Shown: in pieces, positions 6,756 to 12,360 of the stretch
Position numbering within the stretch: the stretch's first letter is position 1
Layout of the letters: the number at the start of each line of letters is the position of its first letter
IMG/VR virus record: IMGVR_UViG_3300037086_000038
Span: 1-36,145 of that record
Source: a virus
Strand: one strand, 5' to 3'
DNA: 36,145 bases
Notes under the pieces: model-generated
Told to the model about the DNA's origin: nothing
The model's database searches: none
What the model saw: only the letters and a program-made list of their open reading frames with translations
Translations under genes and position numbers: made by a program

Positions 6756-7066
6756 ATAATAAGGACTGCGAAAAAATAGGATTCATCCTTAGTACAAGCA
6801 GAACCCAGGAAGAATTAATGGACCGCTTGTTTGAATTAGACACAAGAATAGAGACAGAATACAAGGCGTTTGAGGATGTCCAAGGCCGCAGTGACGAGGT
6901 AGATGCTCTCGTCGAAAAGAAATTGGTAGATAGACTTGGCCCCAATTATGGCCTTATGAAGGCGGCAACAAAAGAGTTGTATAGAGAAATATATAAAGAA
7001 GCCCGAGAGTTAGTGTACGGAGAAGACTATCACCCTTCTCTTTTCACGCATAGGAAACGGAGGTAA
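6752..7066 (+). CDS. Uncharacterised helical protein
   Basis: The product is 104 residues, highly charged and probably all alpha-helical, with a short basic tail (HRKRR). The start overlaps the previous stop by 4 bases. Codon use is noticeably more A/T-rich than the surrounding genes (many ATA, AGA and TTA codons). This could mean it was acquired separately from its neighbours. There are no cysteines apart from one near the start, no membrane segment and no motif I recognise. It lies between the two copies of the duplicated family. Confidence 0.5.
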   Translation: MNNKDCEKIGFILSTSRTQEELMDRLFELDTRIETEYKAFEDVQGRSDEVDALVEKKLVDRLGPNYGLMKAATKELYREIYKEARELVYGEDYHPSLFTHRKRR

Positions 7067-7070
7067 GGTT

Positions 7071-7241
7071 TTGACCGACCAGGCCGCCATTGTCCGCATC
7101 CCTATCAAGCCCCGCGTCCGGTTTTGTTGGTGGTGTTCCAGGAGACTCAGGGCCAATTATCACGTAGAAGTCGAGGTAGACGGCCACATGAGGGTGATGC
7201 ACAAGACGTGTAACAAATTACGCATGAAGGAGGAAAGATGA
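7071..7241 (+). CDS. Small zinc-finger-like protein, TTG start
   Basis: The product is 56 residues, starting at TTG 7071 with GGAGGTAAGG upstream and ending in a TGA that overlaps the next ATG (7238). It is strongly basic. C-W-W-C at about 19-22 and a later H-x-x-C (HKTC) could form a small zinc-binding site, with the region between them making a beta hairpin. Nucleic-acid binding is plausible but not shown. The tight fit between its neighbours (4-base gap and 4-base overlap) supports it as a real gene. Confidence 0.5.
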   Translation: MTDQAAIVRIPIKPRVRFCWWCSRRLRANYHVEVEVDGHMRVMHKTCNKLRMKEER

Positions 7242-7534
7242 TCTGGCAATTACACTGGCAATTCAAGGATGGACGCACAAAGTTTAAAACCCAGAAGTGG
7301 ATGTCTGTAGCTACCCCTGATGTAGTTCGTCCTTGGATAGAATACACTCAGGCTCGGTTCCCGTTGCCTCCTGACGCACAATGGCTATTGCTCAACCAGG
7401 ATGACCCCAGATTTGCGGGAGTAGATGAGGATACCGACGATGGCCCCTGCCCCTATCCCATCAAAGGCGATGACGGCACGGCTACGGACTGCATTGACAA
7501 GGGGCATTGTGCGTGTGAGGAGAGGAAGAAGTGA
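7238..7534 (+). CDS. Small phage protein, copy 2 of a duplicated family
   Basis: The product is 98 residues, with ATG after AAGGAGGAAAG. The first 17 residues (MIWQLHWQFKDGRTKFK) and the last 28 or so (CPYPIKGDDGT..DCIDKGHCAC) closely match the product of 6477-6755. The middle differs and carries an insertion near DEDTDDG. The shared cysteines keep their spacing, which suggests the metal-binding end is under selection. Whether the two act together or one is a spare cannot be told. The next gene starts at GTG 7531 inside this stop. Confidence 0.62.
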   Translation: MIWQLHWQFKDGRTKFKTQKWMSVATPDVVRPWIEYTQARFPLPPDAQWLLLNQDDPRFAGVDEDTDDGPCPYPIKGDDGTATDCIDKGHCACEERKK

Positions 7535-7701
7535 CCGACCTTGACCACATCCTCCGCATCCTCAAGATCACCCTCCAGACACCGAGTGTGCATGACAGGT
7601 TGCTGAGGGATGCGGCAGAAGCTATAGAGCGCTATTATGAAAAGGAGATTGAACGCATTTATGGAAAATCAAGCCCGCTTTCACCCAGAAATAAAGACTG
7701 A
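7531..7701 (+). CDS. Small helical protein, GTG start
   Basis: The product is 56 residues, starting at GTG 7531 and overlapping the previous TGA in a GTGA junction. The core pattern RLLRDAAEAIERYYEKEIERI is one amphipathic helix, like the ends of small phage proteins that carry an L-x-x-E-A-A-D-E-I-E motif. The last 20 residues (after about 37) are read from DNA that is also used by the HNH gene starting at 7637. That part may therefore be a non-native tail made when the HNH gene moved in. Confidence 0.42.
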   Translation: MTDLDHILRILKITLQTPSVHDRLLRDAAEAIERYYEKEIERIYGKSSPLSPRNKD

Positions 7702-8221
7702 AACACTTATTAAAATGCACAAAGAAGGGTTGTCTGGTAGAGATATCGCCAAAATAGTGGGGATTCACAACGCAAGTGTATACAAGAGGCTTAAAGGCGC
7801 GGGATACATCATAGAAGATAAGTCTCGCGTTGTGAAGTTGAAGCATAAGAGAGGCCAATATAAATATTTCAATAGCAAATCTATCCAACAAAGAATTGAA
7901 GAGAACAGTATGGCAATCCCGGACACCGGCTGTGTCTTATGGACAGGATGTACCTCTTATCAAGGTTATGCCCAAACAAGGTTTATGAGGAAAACATTAA
8001 ATGTGCATCGGGTTGTCTGGGAATTATACAACGGGCCTATTCTGGATGGGTTGTGGGTTCTCCACCATTGTGACACGCCCGCATGTATTAACCCGCTCCA
8101 TCTTTTTCTTGGAACTCATCAAGACAACATGCAGGACCGGCAAGATAAGCATAGAAACTACAAAGGTAAGCACGCCGATTGGACATATCCGTGCTTATTC
8201 AAGGGCGGAACATGGCGATAG
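7637..8221 (+). CDS. HNH homing-type endonuclease
   Basis: The product is 194 residues from ATG 7637; ATG 7661 is also possible and neither has a strong ribosome-binding site. The N-terminal part (about 25-65) has a helix-turn-helix pattern, LSGRDIAKIVGIHNASVYKRL. The C-terminal half is an HNH_3-type nuclease: GCVLWTG near 96, GYAQTRF, then HR at about 125, and LHHCDTPACINPLHLFLGT near 142-160 supplying the H-N-H residues and paired cysteines. It ends in ...DNMQDR, as these enzymes do. Such genes are mobile and cut a specific site in related phages. It overlaps the previous gene out of frame for 65 bases, a sign of insertion. Confidence 0.85.
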   Translation: MKRRLNAFMENQARFHPEIKTETLIKMHKEGLSGRDIAKIVGIHNASVYKRLKGAGYIIEDKSRVVKLKHKRGQYKYFNSKSIQQRIEENSMAIPDTGCVLWTGCTSYQGYAQTRFMRKTLNVHRVVWELYNGPILDGLWVLHHCDTPACINPLHLFLGTHQDNMQDRQDKHRNYKGKHADWTYPCLFKGGTWR

Positions 8222-8697
8222 ATAAAGGGCAGGACCGGAAACGGCCTAATGGCAGTATACCCTGCCACGGTAATGCGGCATCGAGCGCAGCCCCGCACCA
8301 GAGCGCGAACCTGGAGCATGAAGGCACTGGCAAAGCGCAGGAGGGTGCGACCGGACCTGCCCCCTTACAAGAAAACCCAAAGCCGGAAATGGACATTCAT
8401 GAGGCCGGTACAAAGCGGAACAGGCTGCCCGTCAGACACGAAAGGTCAGCAACGACAGGGGTCGAATGTCCGGCCCCTGCCCCCACTTGTGATGATTGCG
8501 ATAGCCAAGAAGGACGGCACTACTGTTTGCTTCACGGGAAGCCGATGACGAACATGGACATAACTTGTTGTGCTGAATTTGAGGAAAAAGGGCAGGACCG
8601 TATGCTTGAAGGCGTGCTAAGCGGCCTTAGCGACCATGGACAACGCGAAGGTGAGAGTGTCACTCTTGAAACTACGCCGCGACCGGAGACAGCCTGA
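8212..8697 (+). CDS. Uncharacterised protein with cysteine-rich C-terminal part
   Basis: The product is 161 residues. ATG 8212 is preferred because GGGCGG lies upstream and it overlaps the HNH stop; an earlier TTG (8179) is less likely. The first 80 residues are low in hydrophobics and rich in Gly, Pro, Lys and Ala, so probably disordered. Residues 93-133 hold CDDC, YC, H and a final NMDITCCAEFEEKG, a plausible metal-binding fold. The phrase KGQDR occurs near both ends because the DNA motif AAAGGGCAGGACCG is repeated. Not recognised as a known family; reading-frame use in the first half is less convincing than in the second. Confidence 0.42.
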   Translation: MAIDKGQDRKRPNGSIPCHGNAASSAAPHQSANLEHEGTGKAQEGATGPAPLQENPKPEMDIHEAGTKRNRLPVRHERSATTGVECPAPAPTCDDCDSQEGRHYCLLHGKPMTNMDITCCAEFEEKGQDRMLEGVLSGLSDHGQREGESVTLETTPRPETA

Positions 8698-8745
8698 TTG
8701 AAGGGCCATGCGGCCCCTGCCCTTATAAATTGCCGTACTCATCAC

Positions 8746-8764
8746 GGAGGATTAGAGATGGACA
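8746..8764 (+). repeat. Duplicated leader, copy 1 (copy 2 at 8955-8973)
   Basis: The 19 bases GGAGGATTAGAGATGGACA contain ribosome-binding site, spacer, start codon and second codon. They occur identically at 8955-8973 before the next gene. In copy 2 the TTAG also supplies the previous gene's stop codon. Confidence 0.7.
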
Positions 8765-8964
8765 TTGAAAGGTTGAGGGAACAGTGGGAACGCATCACCC
8801 ATGAGGGCCTTATGAATGGGATTCCATGCCGGGAGATTGTTGATGCTCTCTTGGCGACGGAGACGGGACGGACCATAATAGATCGGATAGCCTGGGAAAA
8901 GAATGGGGACATAAACAACCTTGTTTACCGGCCCCAAACCATCAAAGACGTCCTGGAGGATTAG
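8758..8964 (+). CDS. Small uncharacterised protein
   Basis: The product is 68 residues from ATG 8758, which sits 7 bases after GGAGG; the in-frame TTG at 8698 lacks a good site. The protein is helical and mildly acidic, with a single cysteine and no membrane segment. Its first residues MDIERLREQW form an amphipathic helix. It shares an identical leader with the next gene, pointing to a local duplication of the start region even though the proteins differ beyond the first two residues. No family recognised. Confidence 0.5.
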   Translation: MDIERLREQWERITHEGLMNGIPCREIVDALLATETGRTIIDRIAWEKNGDINNLVYRPQTIKDVLED

Positions 8965-8966
8965 AG

Positions 8967-9326
8967 ATGGACAACGCCACGAAATCAATGGAGGATTTAA
9001 TAGCAGATACTTCTAAGATGTCAACAGAGGAATACAATCTACTGTTTGCAAGGGCAATGCGTGATTTGGGCTGGCATCACGAGAGTGACGATTCACCGCT
9101 GGAAAGGGTATATGATTGTCAACCTTGTGATGACAGTAACATCGCTGATTGTGATTTGTCGTTTATGTGTCCTACCTGTCCAAAGCCAACAGATAAAGTG
9201 TGGAAGCCCCTCACCTATTCCGAGGCGATGTCAATACTACAAGACATCGTTGAAGTGGCAGAACACGAGGACCAGTACGGGGATATCGGGAAGCTGTTGA
9301 AAGGGATAAGGAGGCAAAGAACATGA
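8967..9326 (+). CDS. Uncharacterised protein with paired cysteines
   Basis: The product is 119 residues, starting behind the second copy of the GGAGGATTAGAG leader. The N-terminal 45 residues are helical. The middle has CQPC at about 51-54, then single Cys near 62, and CPTC at about 68-71, which could form one zinc site. The C-terminal 40 residues are again helical, with the pattern LTYSEAMSILQDIVEVAEHEDQYGD. The stop overlaps the next ATG (ATGA). No known family comes to mind; metal binding is inferred only from the cysteines. Confidence 0.52.
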   Translation: MDNATKSMEDLIADTSKMSTEEYNLLFARAMRDLGWHHESDDSPLERVYDCQPCDDSNIADCDLSFMCPTCPKPTDKVWKPLTYSEAMSILQDIVEVAEHEDQYGDIGKLLKGIRRQRT

Positions 9327-9673
9327 ACCCCCCAGAACGCGACCGGCTGTTGGTAGAGGCAATGGGTGATTGGATTCGGAGAAATCGTTATAGTGTGTGG
9401 AAGACTACTGTGGGTGCAGGGAAATTACCAGCTTTCGATTCAGAGGAACTTTTCTTACCTCTCTGGACCTGGGCCAAGGATGGAGATCACTCTCAGGACG
9501 TAGACACGTTCAAGGGGAAGGTGAAGGGAGGGTGGACATGGGAAGAGTTCATAAGTGCACAACACATCGTATACTTTTGGCAGGCAATGAAGATTGAACT
9601 CATCGGCCCTCAGTTCGCACAGCGGCTGGCAGATTTTCTTGAGACGAGGATAGAAAAGGAGGATACGTTATGA
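9323..9673 (+). CDS. Uncharacterised phage protein
   Basis: The product is 116 residues, ATGA-coupled to the previous gene and itself overlapping the next start at 9670. The opening PERDRLLVEAMGDW resembles the first helix of small phage proteins with an ABA-sandwich-type fold. The rest (aromatic-rich, with LPLWTWAKDGD and WTWEEFI) does not extend that likeness clearly. No cysteine cluster or membrane segment. Function unknown. Confidence 0.5.
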   Translation: MNPPERDRLLVEAMGDWIRRNRYSVWKTTVGAGKLPAFDSEELFLPLWTWAKDGDHSQDVDTFKGKVKGGWTWEEFISAQHIVYFWQAMKIELIGPQFAQRLADFLETRIEKEDTL

Positions 9674-10020
9674 AGTATAGGAAGAAACCAATAGAAGTTG
9701 AGGCGACACAATGGTTTAAAAATGGAGACCATCCACGGGATAACTCCCAACCGTACCGCCCAATGGAAGAGGGAGAAACCTTGGATGATGTTTTGTCTGA
9801 AGGGCAAGTTGTTCGTTATTTCCGGCATCCTGAAGTAGAAGGTAGCCGGTCCTGTGAAAAATGCGGACAGCAAATGCACTATCACGGCTGGATTGATACT
9901 CTTGAAGGTGGCCACATTGTCTGCCCTAACGATTGGATTATCACTGGCATCAAGGGAGAATACTACCCCTGCAAGCCCGACATCTTTGAAGCTACGTATG
10001 AACTTGTCGATGAGGATTGA
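9670..10020 (+). CDS. Conserved phage protein of the KYRKKP family
   Basis: The product is 116 residues, with ATG after AAAAGGAGGATACGTT. It has all the marks of a very common phage family of unknown function: an MKYRKKPIEVEATQW start, a late GWIDTLEGGHIVCPNDWIITG block, and a GEYYPCKPDIFEATYE ending. A C-E-K-C-G knuckle near 64-68 is inserted before the conserved second half and may bind zinc. The family is found in Gram-negative and Gram-positive phages alike, so it says little about the host. Confidence 0.7.
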   Translation: MKYRKKPIEVEATQWFKNGDHPRDNSQPYRPMEEGETLDDVLSEGQVVRYFRHPEVEGSRSCEKCGQQMHYHGWIDTLEGGHIVCPNDWIITGIKGEYYPCKPDIFEATYELVDED

Positions 10021-10037
10021 AAAGTAAGGAGGAAGAA

Positions 10038-10280
10038 ATGATACAAACAGAAACACTTGACCAACTCTACCTTGAATGGTCTCAATTTACCGAGGCAAGG
10101 ACGAAGAGGGAACTAAAGCTACTCAAGGCCGTGCAGTTGGCCTACAGGAAATGGCACCTTGACGACCCTAATGTAGGATCGAATCAGTTATCAGAAGCGT
10201 TGCTACATGCTATCTGTGAAGCGATAGGTGATGAAGGGTATCAAGAGTGGATGAAGAGTATAGGACATGGAGAGAAGTAA
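10038..10280 (+). CDS. Conserved small phage protein, last gene of the plus-strand operon
   Basis: The product is 80 residues from ATG 10038, which follows AAGGAGGAAGAA; the in-frame TTG at 10017 has no such site. The start TLDQLYLEWSQFTEARTKREL is one I recall from many phage genomes in proteins of unknown function. It is fully helical and acidic to neutral. It ends one base before the hairpin between the two converging operons. Confidence 0.65.
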   Translation: MIQTETLDQLYLEWSQFTEARTKRELKLLKAVQLAYRKWHLDDPNVGSNQLSEALLHAICEAIGDEGYQEWMKSIGHGEK

Positions 10281-10304
10281 AGGGGCCACCTTCCGATGAC
10301 CCCT
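10281..10304. terminator. Bidirectional terminator-like hairpin between converging operons
   Basis: Bases 10281-10288 pair with 10297-10304 across an 8-base loop. Read on the minus strand, all eight positions pair (one G-U wobble) and the hairpin is followed by TTTACTT. On the plus strand one position is a C-A mismatch. It occupies nearly all of the 29 bases between the plus-strand stop at 10280 and the minus-strand stop at 10310. The minus direction is probably the stronger terminator. Confidence 0.55.
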
Positions 10305-10309
10305 GAGTG

Positions 10310-10465
10310 CTACTTCCCGTCAGTTGCCGCCTTCGTCAACCATCCAAGGATTCCCGTACACACAGGCAAGAATACATCCTTCCCTGCGCCTGTCCCTGCC
10401 GCGAGACAGCAGATAGCCAACAGGACAAAGAGAGCCGCGTAGGTTTCAGTGAGTTTGGTATCCAT
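10310..10465 (-). CDS. Small membrane protein at the end of the late operon
   Basis: The product is 51 residues from ATG 10465, preceded by GGAGGGCAC. A hydrophobic segment at about 9-23 (ALFVLLAICCLAAG) and a second weaker one at about 32-44 (LPVCTGILGWL) flank a short loop with a Lys-Asp. Its size, membrane segments and location near the lysozyme make a holin or lysis accessory possible, but proteins like this also occur as phage small membrane proteins of unknown role. It is the last gene before the terminator. Confidence 0.55.
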   Translation of the reverse strand: MDTKLTETYAALFVLLAICCLAAGTGAGKDVFLPVCTGILGWLTKAATDGK

Positions 10466-10473
10466 GTGCCCTC

Positions 10474-10827
10474 CTACAGCCCCGACCGGTTGATGTCCTG
10501 ATTGGGGTCTGACTTAAATGCCGCAACTACAGCCGTGTCGATCTCCTTCATGGCAGCCGTGATCTCCGGCATCTTCGGTGCAATCACCGTGGCATAGGTA
10601 TTGGCCGCACCGCCTGTTAAGCTCTGGCTCGCCACGATAGCCGCCATTTGAACGTTCTGCTCAAAGGACACCTGTGCCGTGGCGGGGTCTTCAATCTCCT
10701 GTGCTAAGTTGTAGGCGATAGGGATTGCCGAGGCGATGAGTTTGGTTACAGGGTCCGGATCGAACTGTGCGAAGATAGCTGCCAACTTTGAAAGTCCACT
10801 GAAAATAGACATGAAACTGAAAGCCAT
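10474..10827 (-). CDS. Uncharacterised late protein
   Basis: The product is 117 residues, with ATG behind the strong AAAGGAGGACGTT leader. It is rich in Ala, Ile and Val, mainly helical, and has a mildly hydrophobic stretch at about 25-40 (VTKLIASAIPIAYNLA). The pattern is compatible with a membrane-associated or self-assembling helical protein. The strong leader predicts high expression. It lies downstream of the lysozyme. No family recognised; structural or lysis-related roles are both open. Confidence 0.5.
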   Translation of the reverse strand: MAFSFMSIFSGLSKLAAIFAQFDPDPVTKLIASAIPIAYNLAQEIEDPATAQVSFEQNVQMAAIVASQSLTGGAANTYATVIAPKMPEITAAMKEIDTAVVAAFKSDPNQDINRSGL

Positions 10828-10841
10828 AACGTCCTCCTTTT
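10825..10841 (-). promoter_or_regulatory. Strong ribosome-binding leader (copy in late arm)
   Basis: On the minus strand this reads AAAAGGAGGACGTTATG, the same leader as at 2767-2784 (plus strand) and 11062-11078 (minus strand). Confidence 0.65.
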
Positions 10842-11064
10842 ATTCTACTGGTGTGAAGTCCACATAAAACGCCCTGCCAGGGAAAAACTGCTGCAATACC
10901 GCTGGATTGGTAATAAACATTTCCATGCTACCACTTGGTGTGGCTGCACAGAATCTCTGGTCTTCCGGAATGGACTTGTCGTAGGTGCAGTTGAACTTCG
11001 CCGTTGCACCCTCTCCCACATATTTTGTGACTGAACTGACTGTGAACTTTGCTCTTACTGCCAT
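10840..11064 (-). CDS. Small conserved phage protein, probably abundant
   Basis: The product is 74 residues, opening MAVRAKFTVSSVTKYVG and closing FFPGRAFYVDFTPVE. I know this start-and-end pattern from a family of small phage proteins in which a middle segment ATP.GS.EM ends in a conserved FY-V-D-F-T-P. It is predicted all beta. The function is not established; members often sit among structural genes. It has the strongest type of ribosome-binding leader in the window (AAAAAGGAGGACGTT), which fits a protein made in quantity, such as a virion component. Confidence 0.62.
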   Translation of the reverse strand: MAVRAKFTVSSVTKYVGEGATAKFNCTYDKSIPEDQRFCAATPSGSMEMFITNPAVLQQFFPGRAFYVDFTPVE

Positions 11065-11078
11065 AACGTCCTCCTTTT
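11062..11078 (-). promoter_or_regulatory. Strong ribosome-binding leader (second copy in late arm)
   Basis: The minus strand carries AAAAGGAGGACGTTATG before the 74-residue gene, identical to the copy at 10825-10841. Confidence 0.65.
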
Positions 11079-11594
11079 TTATGGGACTACCCTTAAGGCA
11101 TCTTTGAATGATAGATCGTCCCGCAGCATAACAGCGAGACGTATAGCTCTTGATTTTACCTCTCGTGCATACTCAGAGTCAAGCAAGTGGGCAGCCGCCT
11201 CGCGATAGAGTCCGGCGCGGAGGGATGCCAACATGTGCTTGAACTGGAGCACCTTGCCCACTCCCATGTTAAAGACCATGTCCAGAAGAACGTGCTGTCG
11301 GTTTTCGCTGAGGCCTGCATAGCAATCGATGTGGGAGCAGGCACGCTCTGCCACATCAATGTCGTCCTCAAGCAGTCGTGTCTCTTCCGCCCGAGTGATG
11401 GTGTCTCCTACCTTGGAGATAGGCCTGCCGATAATGAAGTAACATGGAGACGCCTCGCAATTATGGCCCACGCCCACGCTGAGAATCCCCTTAGTGTCAA
11501 GATATGCCACCATACGCTCGCCCTCTTCACAGGTGAGTTGCCGTTCCTCATCGACGTGGTAAATCAGTTGGCGCTTAAGTAGATCGGACGTCAT
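11079..11594 (-). CDS. Endolysin, GH24 (T4-type) lysozyme
   Basis: The product is 171 residues. The T4-lysozyme active-site layout E-x8-D-x5-T is present as Glu24 (in EEGERM), Asp33 (in YLDTKG) and Ser39 (in LSVGVGH). The usual threonine is thus replaced by serine. A second family mark, the helix VLLDMVFNMG, lies near 102-111. There is no signal peptide or N-terminal anchor, so the enzyme would stay in the cytoplasm until a holin opens the inner membrane, then cleave peptidoglycan. The ribosome-binding site is GAAGGTGAAGG. The next upstream gene, with a membrane segment, is the nearest holin or spanin candidate. Confidence 0.88.
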   Translation of the reverse strand: MTSDLLKRQLIYHVDEERQLTCEEGERMVAYLDTKGILSVGVGHNCEASPCYFIIGRPISKVGDTITRAEETRLLEDDIDVAERACSHIDCYAGLSENRQHVLLDMVFNMGVGKVLQFKHMLASLRAGLYREAAAHLLDSEYAREVKSRAIRLAVMLRDDLSFKDALRVVP

Positions 11595-11603
11595 CCTTCA
11601 CCT

Positions 11604-11945
11604 TCAACCCCCTGTCTTTTGCCTCAACAGAGTCTTTACATCACCCTGGATGATCTTCACCTCAGACCACAAATCATCTGACTTCTTCAATAGTTCGGCC
11701 CTGCTTTCCTTCTGACCTGTTTTCAGTTCTTCTATCTTCGCTGCCAGTCCTGAATTTTTCTCCATCACCCCCTCATGGTCATAGCAATGGCCCTGGCACA
11801 CGGCTGGTGGAGCTAAAGGTCTATTCAGTGCGAGATCAGTTCTTTTCGTGTCGCTTCCCAGACGCTTAATAACGACAGCCCCGGTGGTGACGATAAATGT
11901 GCTGAGAGGAATTGAAAGCAAGAGAGCTTCAGGCATGTCCATCAT
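11604..11945 (-). CDS. Membrane-anchored coiled-coil protein, holin or spanin candidate
   Basis: The product is 113 residues. One hydrophobic segment at about 6-26 (ALLLSIPLSTFIVTTGAVVI) is followed by Lys-Arg. After a Pro-rich spacer with two Cys, residues 62-110 form a charged helix likely to be a coiled coil. The gene ends 9 bases before the lysozyme start. A single N-terminal anchor with a coiled coil fits an i-spanin-like or XhlA-like lysis partner. No overlapping lipoprotein gene (o-spanin) was found, so the exact role is open. Confidence 0.5.
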   Translation of the reverse strand: MMDMPEALLLSIPLSTFIVTTGAVVIKRLGSDTKRTDLALNRPLAPPAVCQGHCYDHEGVMEKNSGLAAKIEELKTGQKESRAELLKKSDDLWSEVKIIQGDVKTLLRQKTGG

Positions 11946-11988
11946 AGTGTCTACCCCTTTCCAGTGTCAGTGTGCGGTCCGCTCAAGG

Positions 11989-12360
11989 TTACATCCCCAT
12001 CCCCATTCCCATTTGTGGCTGAGACTGATACGCCCCCATGTCAGGTATAGTCACTAATTCCGAGCCATTCCAGATAAGCACTTTGCCTGAGTAATCGTAA
12101 ATAGGTGTAGCTCCGGCGAACACAGCCACGTCTGCCCCACCTCTTGCCGGAGAGCCTATCATAGTCCTGAAATCTCCTCCTACTGCATTATAGAAGAGAG
12201 GATTACCATATCGGCTGTGGGTATCATAACCAAGAGCTACCCACGCAGCAAAGGTAAGTTTTGTTGCTCCTCCATCCCTTGAAAATGCCTCAGTCTCAGT
12301 CACCCCATTCCCGACATGATAATATAAGTTACCTCTAATTAGTTTCAATTTTCCATCCAA
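11989..12360 (-). CDS. C-terminal-type fragment of a beta-helix protein
   Basis: The product is up to 123 residues; the only upstream start is TTG 12360, since the ATG nearby is out of frame, so the start is uncertain. The middle reads GNPLFYNAVGGDFRTMIGSPARGGA and later IPDMGAYQ. That is the way right-handed beta-helix proteins commonly end (DP.F.N..GGDF.L...SPA...G then D-x-G-A-Y). The tail is a QMGMGMGM repeat. The frame overlaps the tailspike's last 26 bases in the +1 frame, so it may be a split-off end of a spike, a separately made small subunit, or be joined by frameshifting. Confidence 0.45.
   Translation of the reverse strand: MDGKLKLIRGNLYYHVGNGVTETEAFSRDGGATKLTFAAWVALGYDTHSRYGNPLFYNAVGGDFRTMIGSPARGGADVAVFAGATPIYDYSGKVLIWNGSELVTIPDMGAYQSQPQMGMGMGM

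Noticed and set aside
8179-8211. TTG 8179 as the start of the gene ending at 8697
   Set aside because: It would overlap the HNH gene by 43 bases with no ribosome-binding site; ATG 8212 has GGGCGG upstream.
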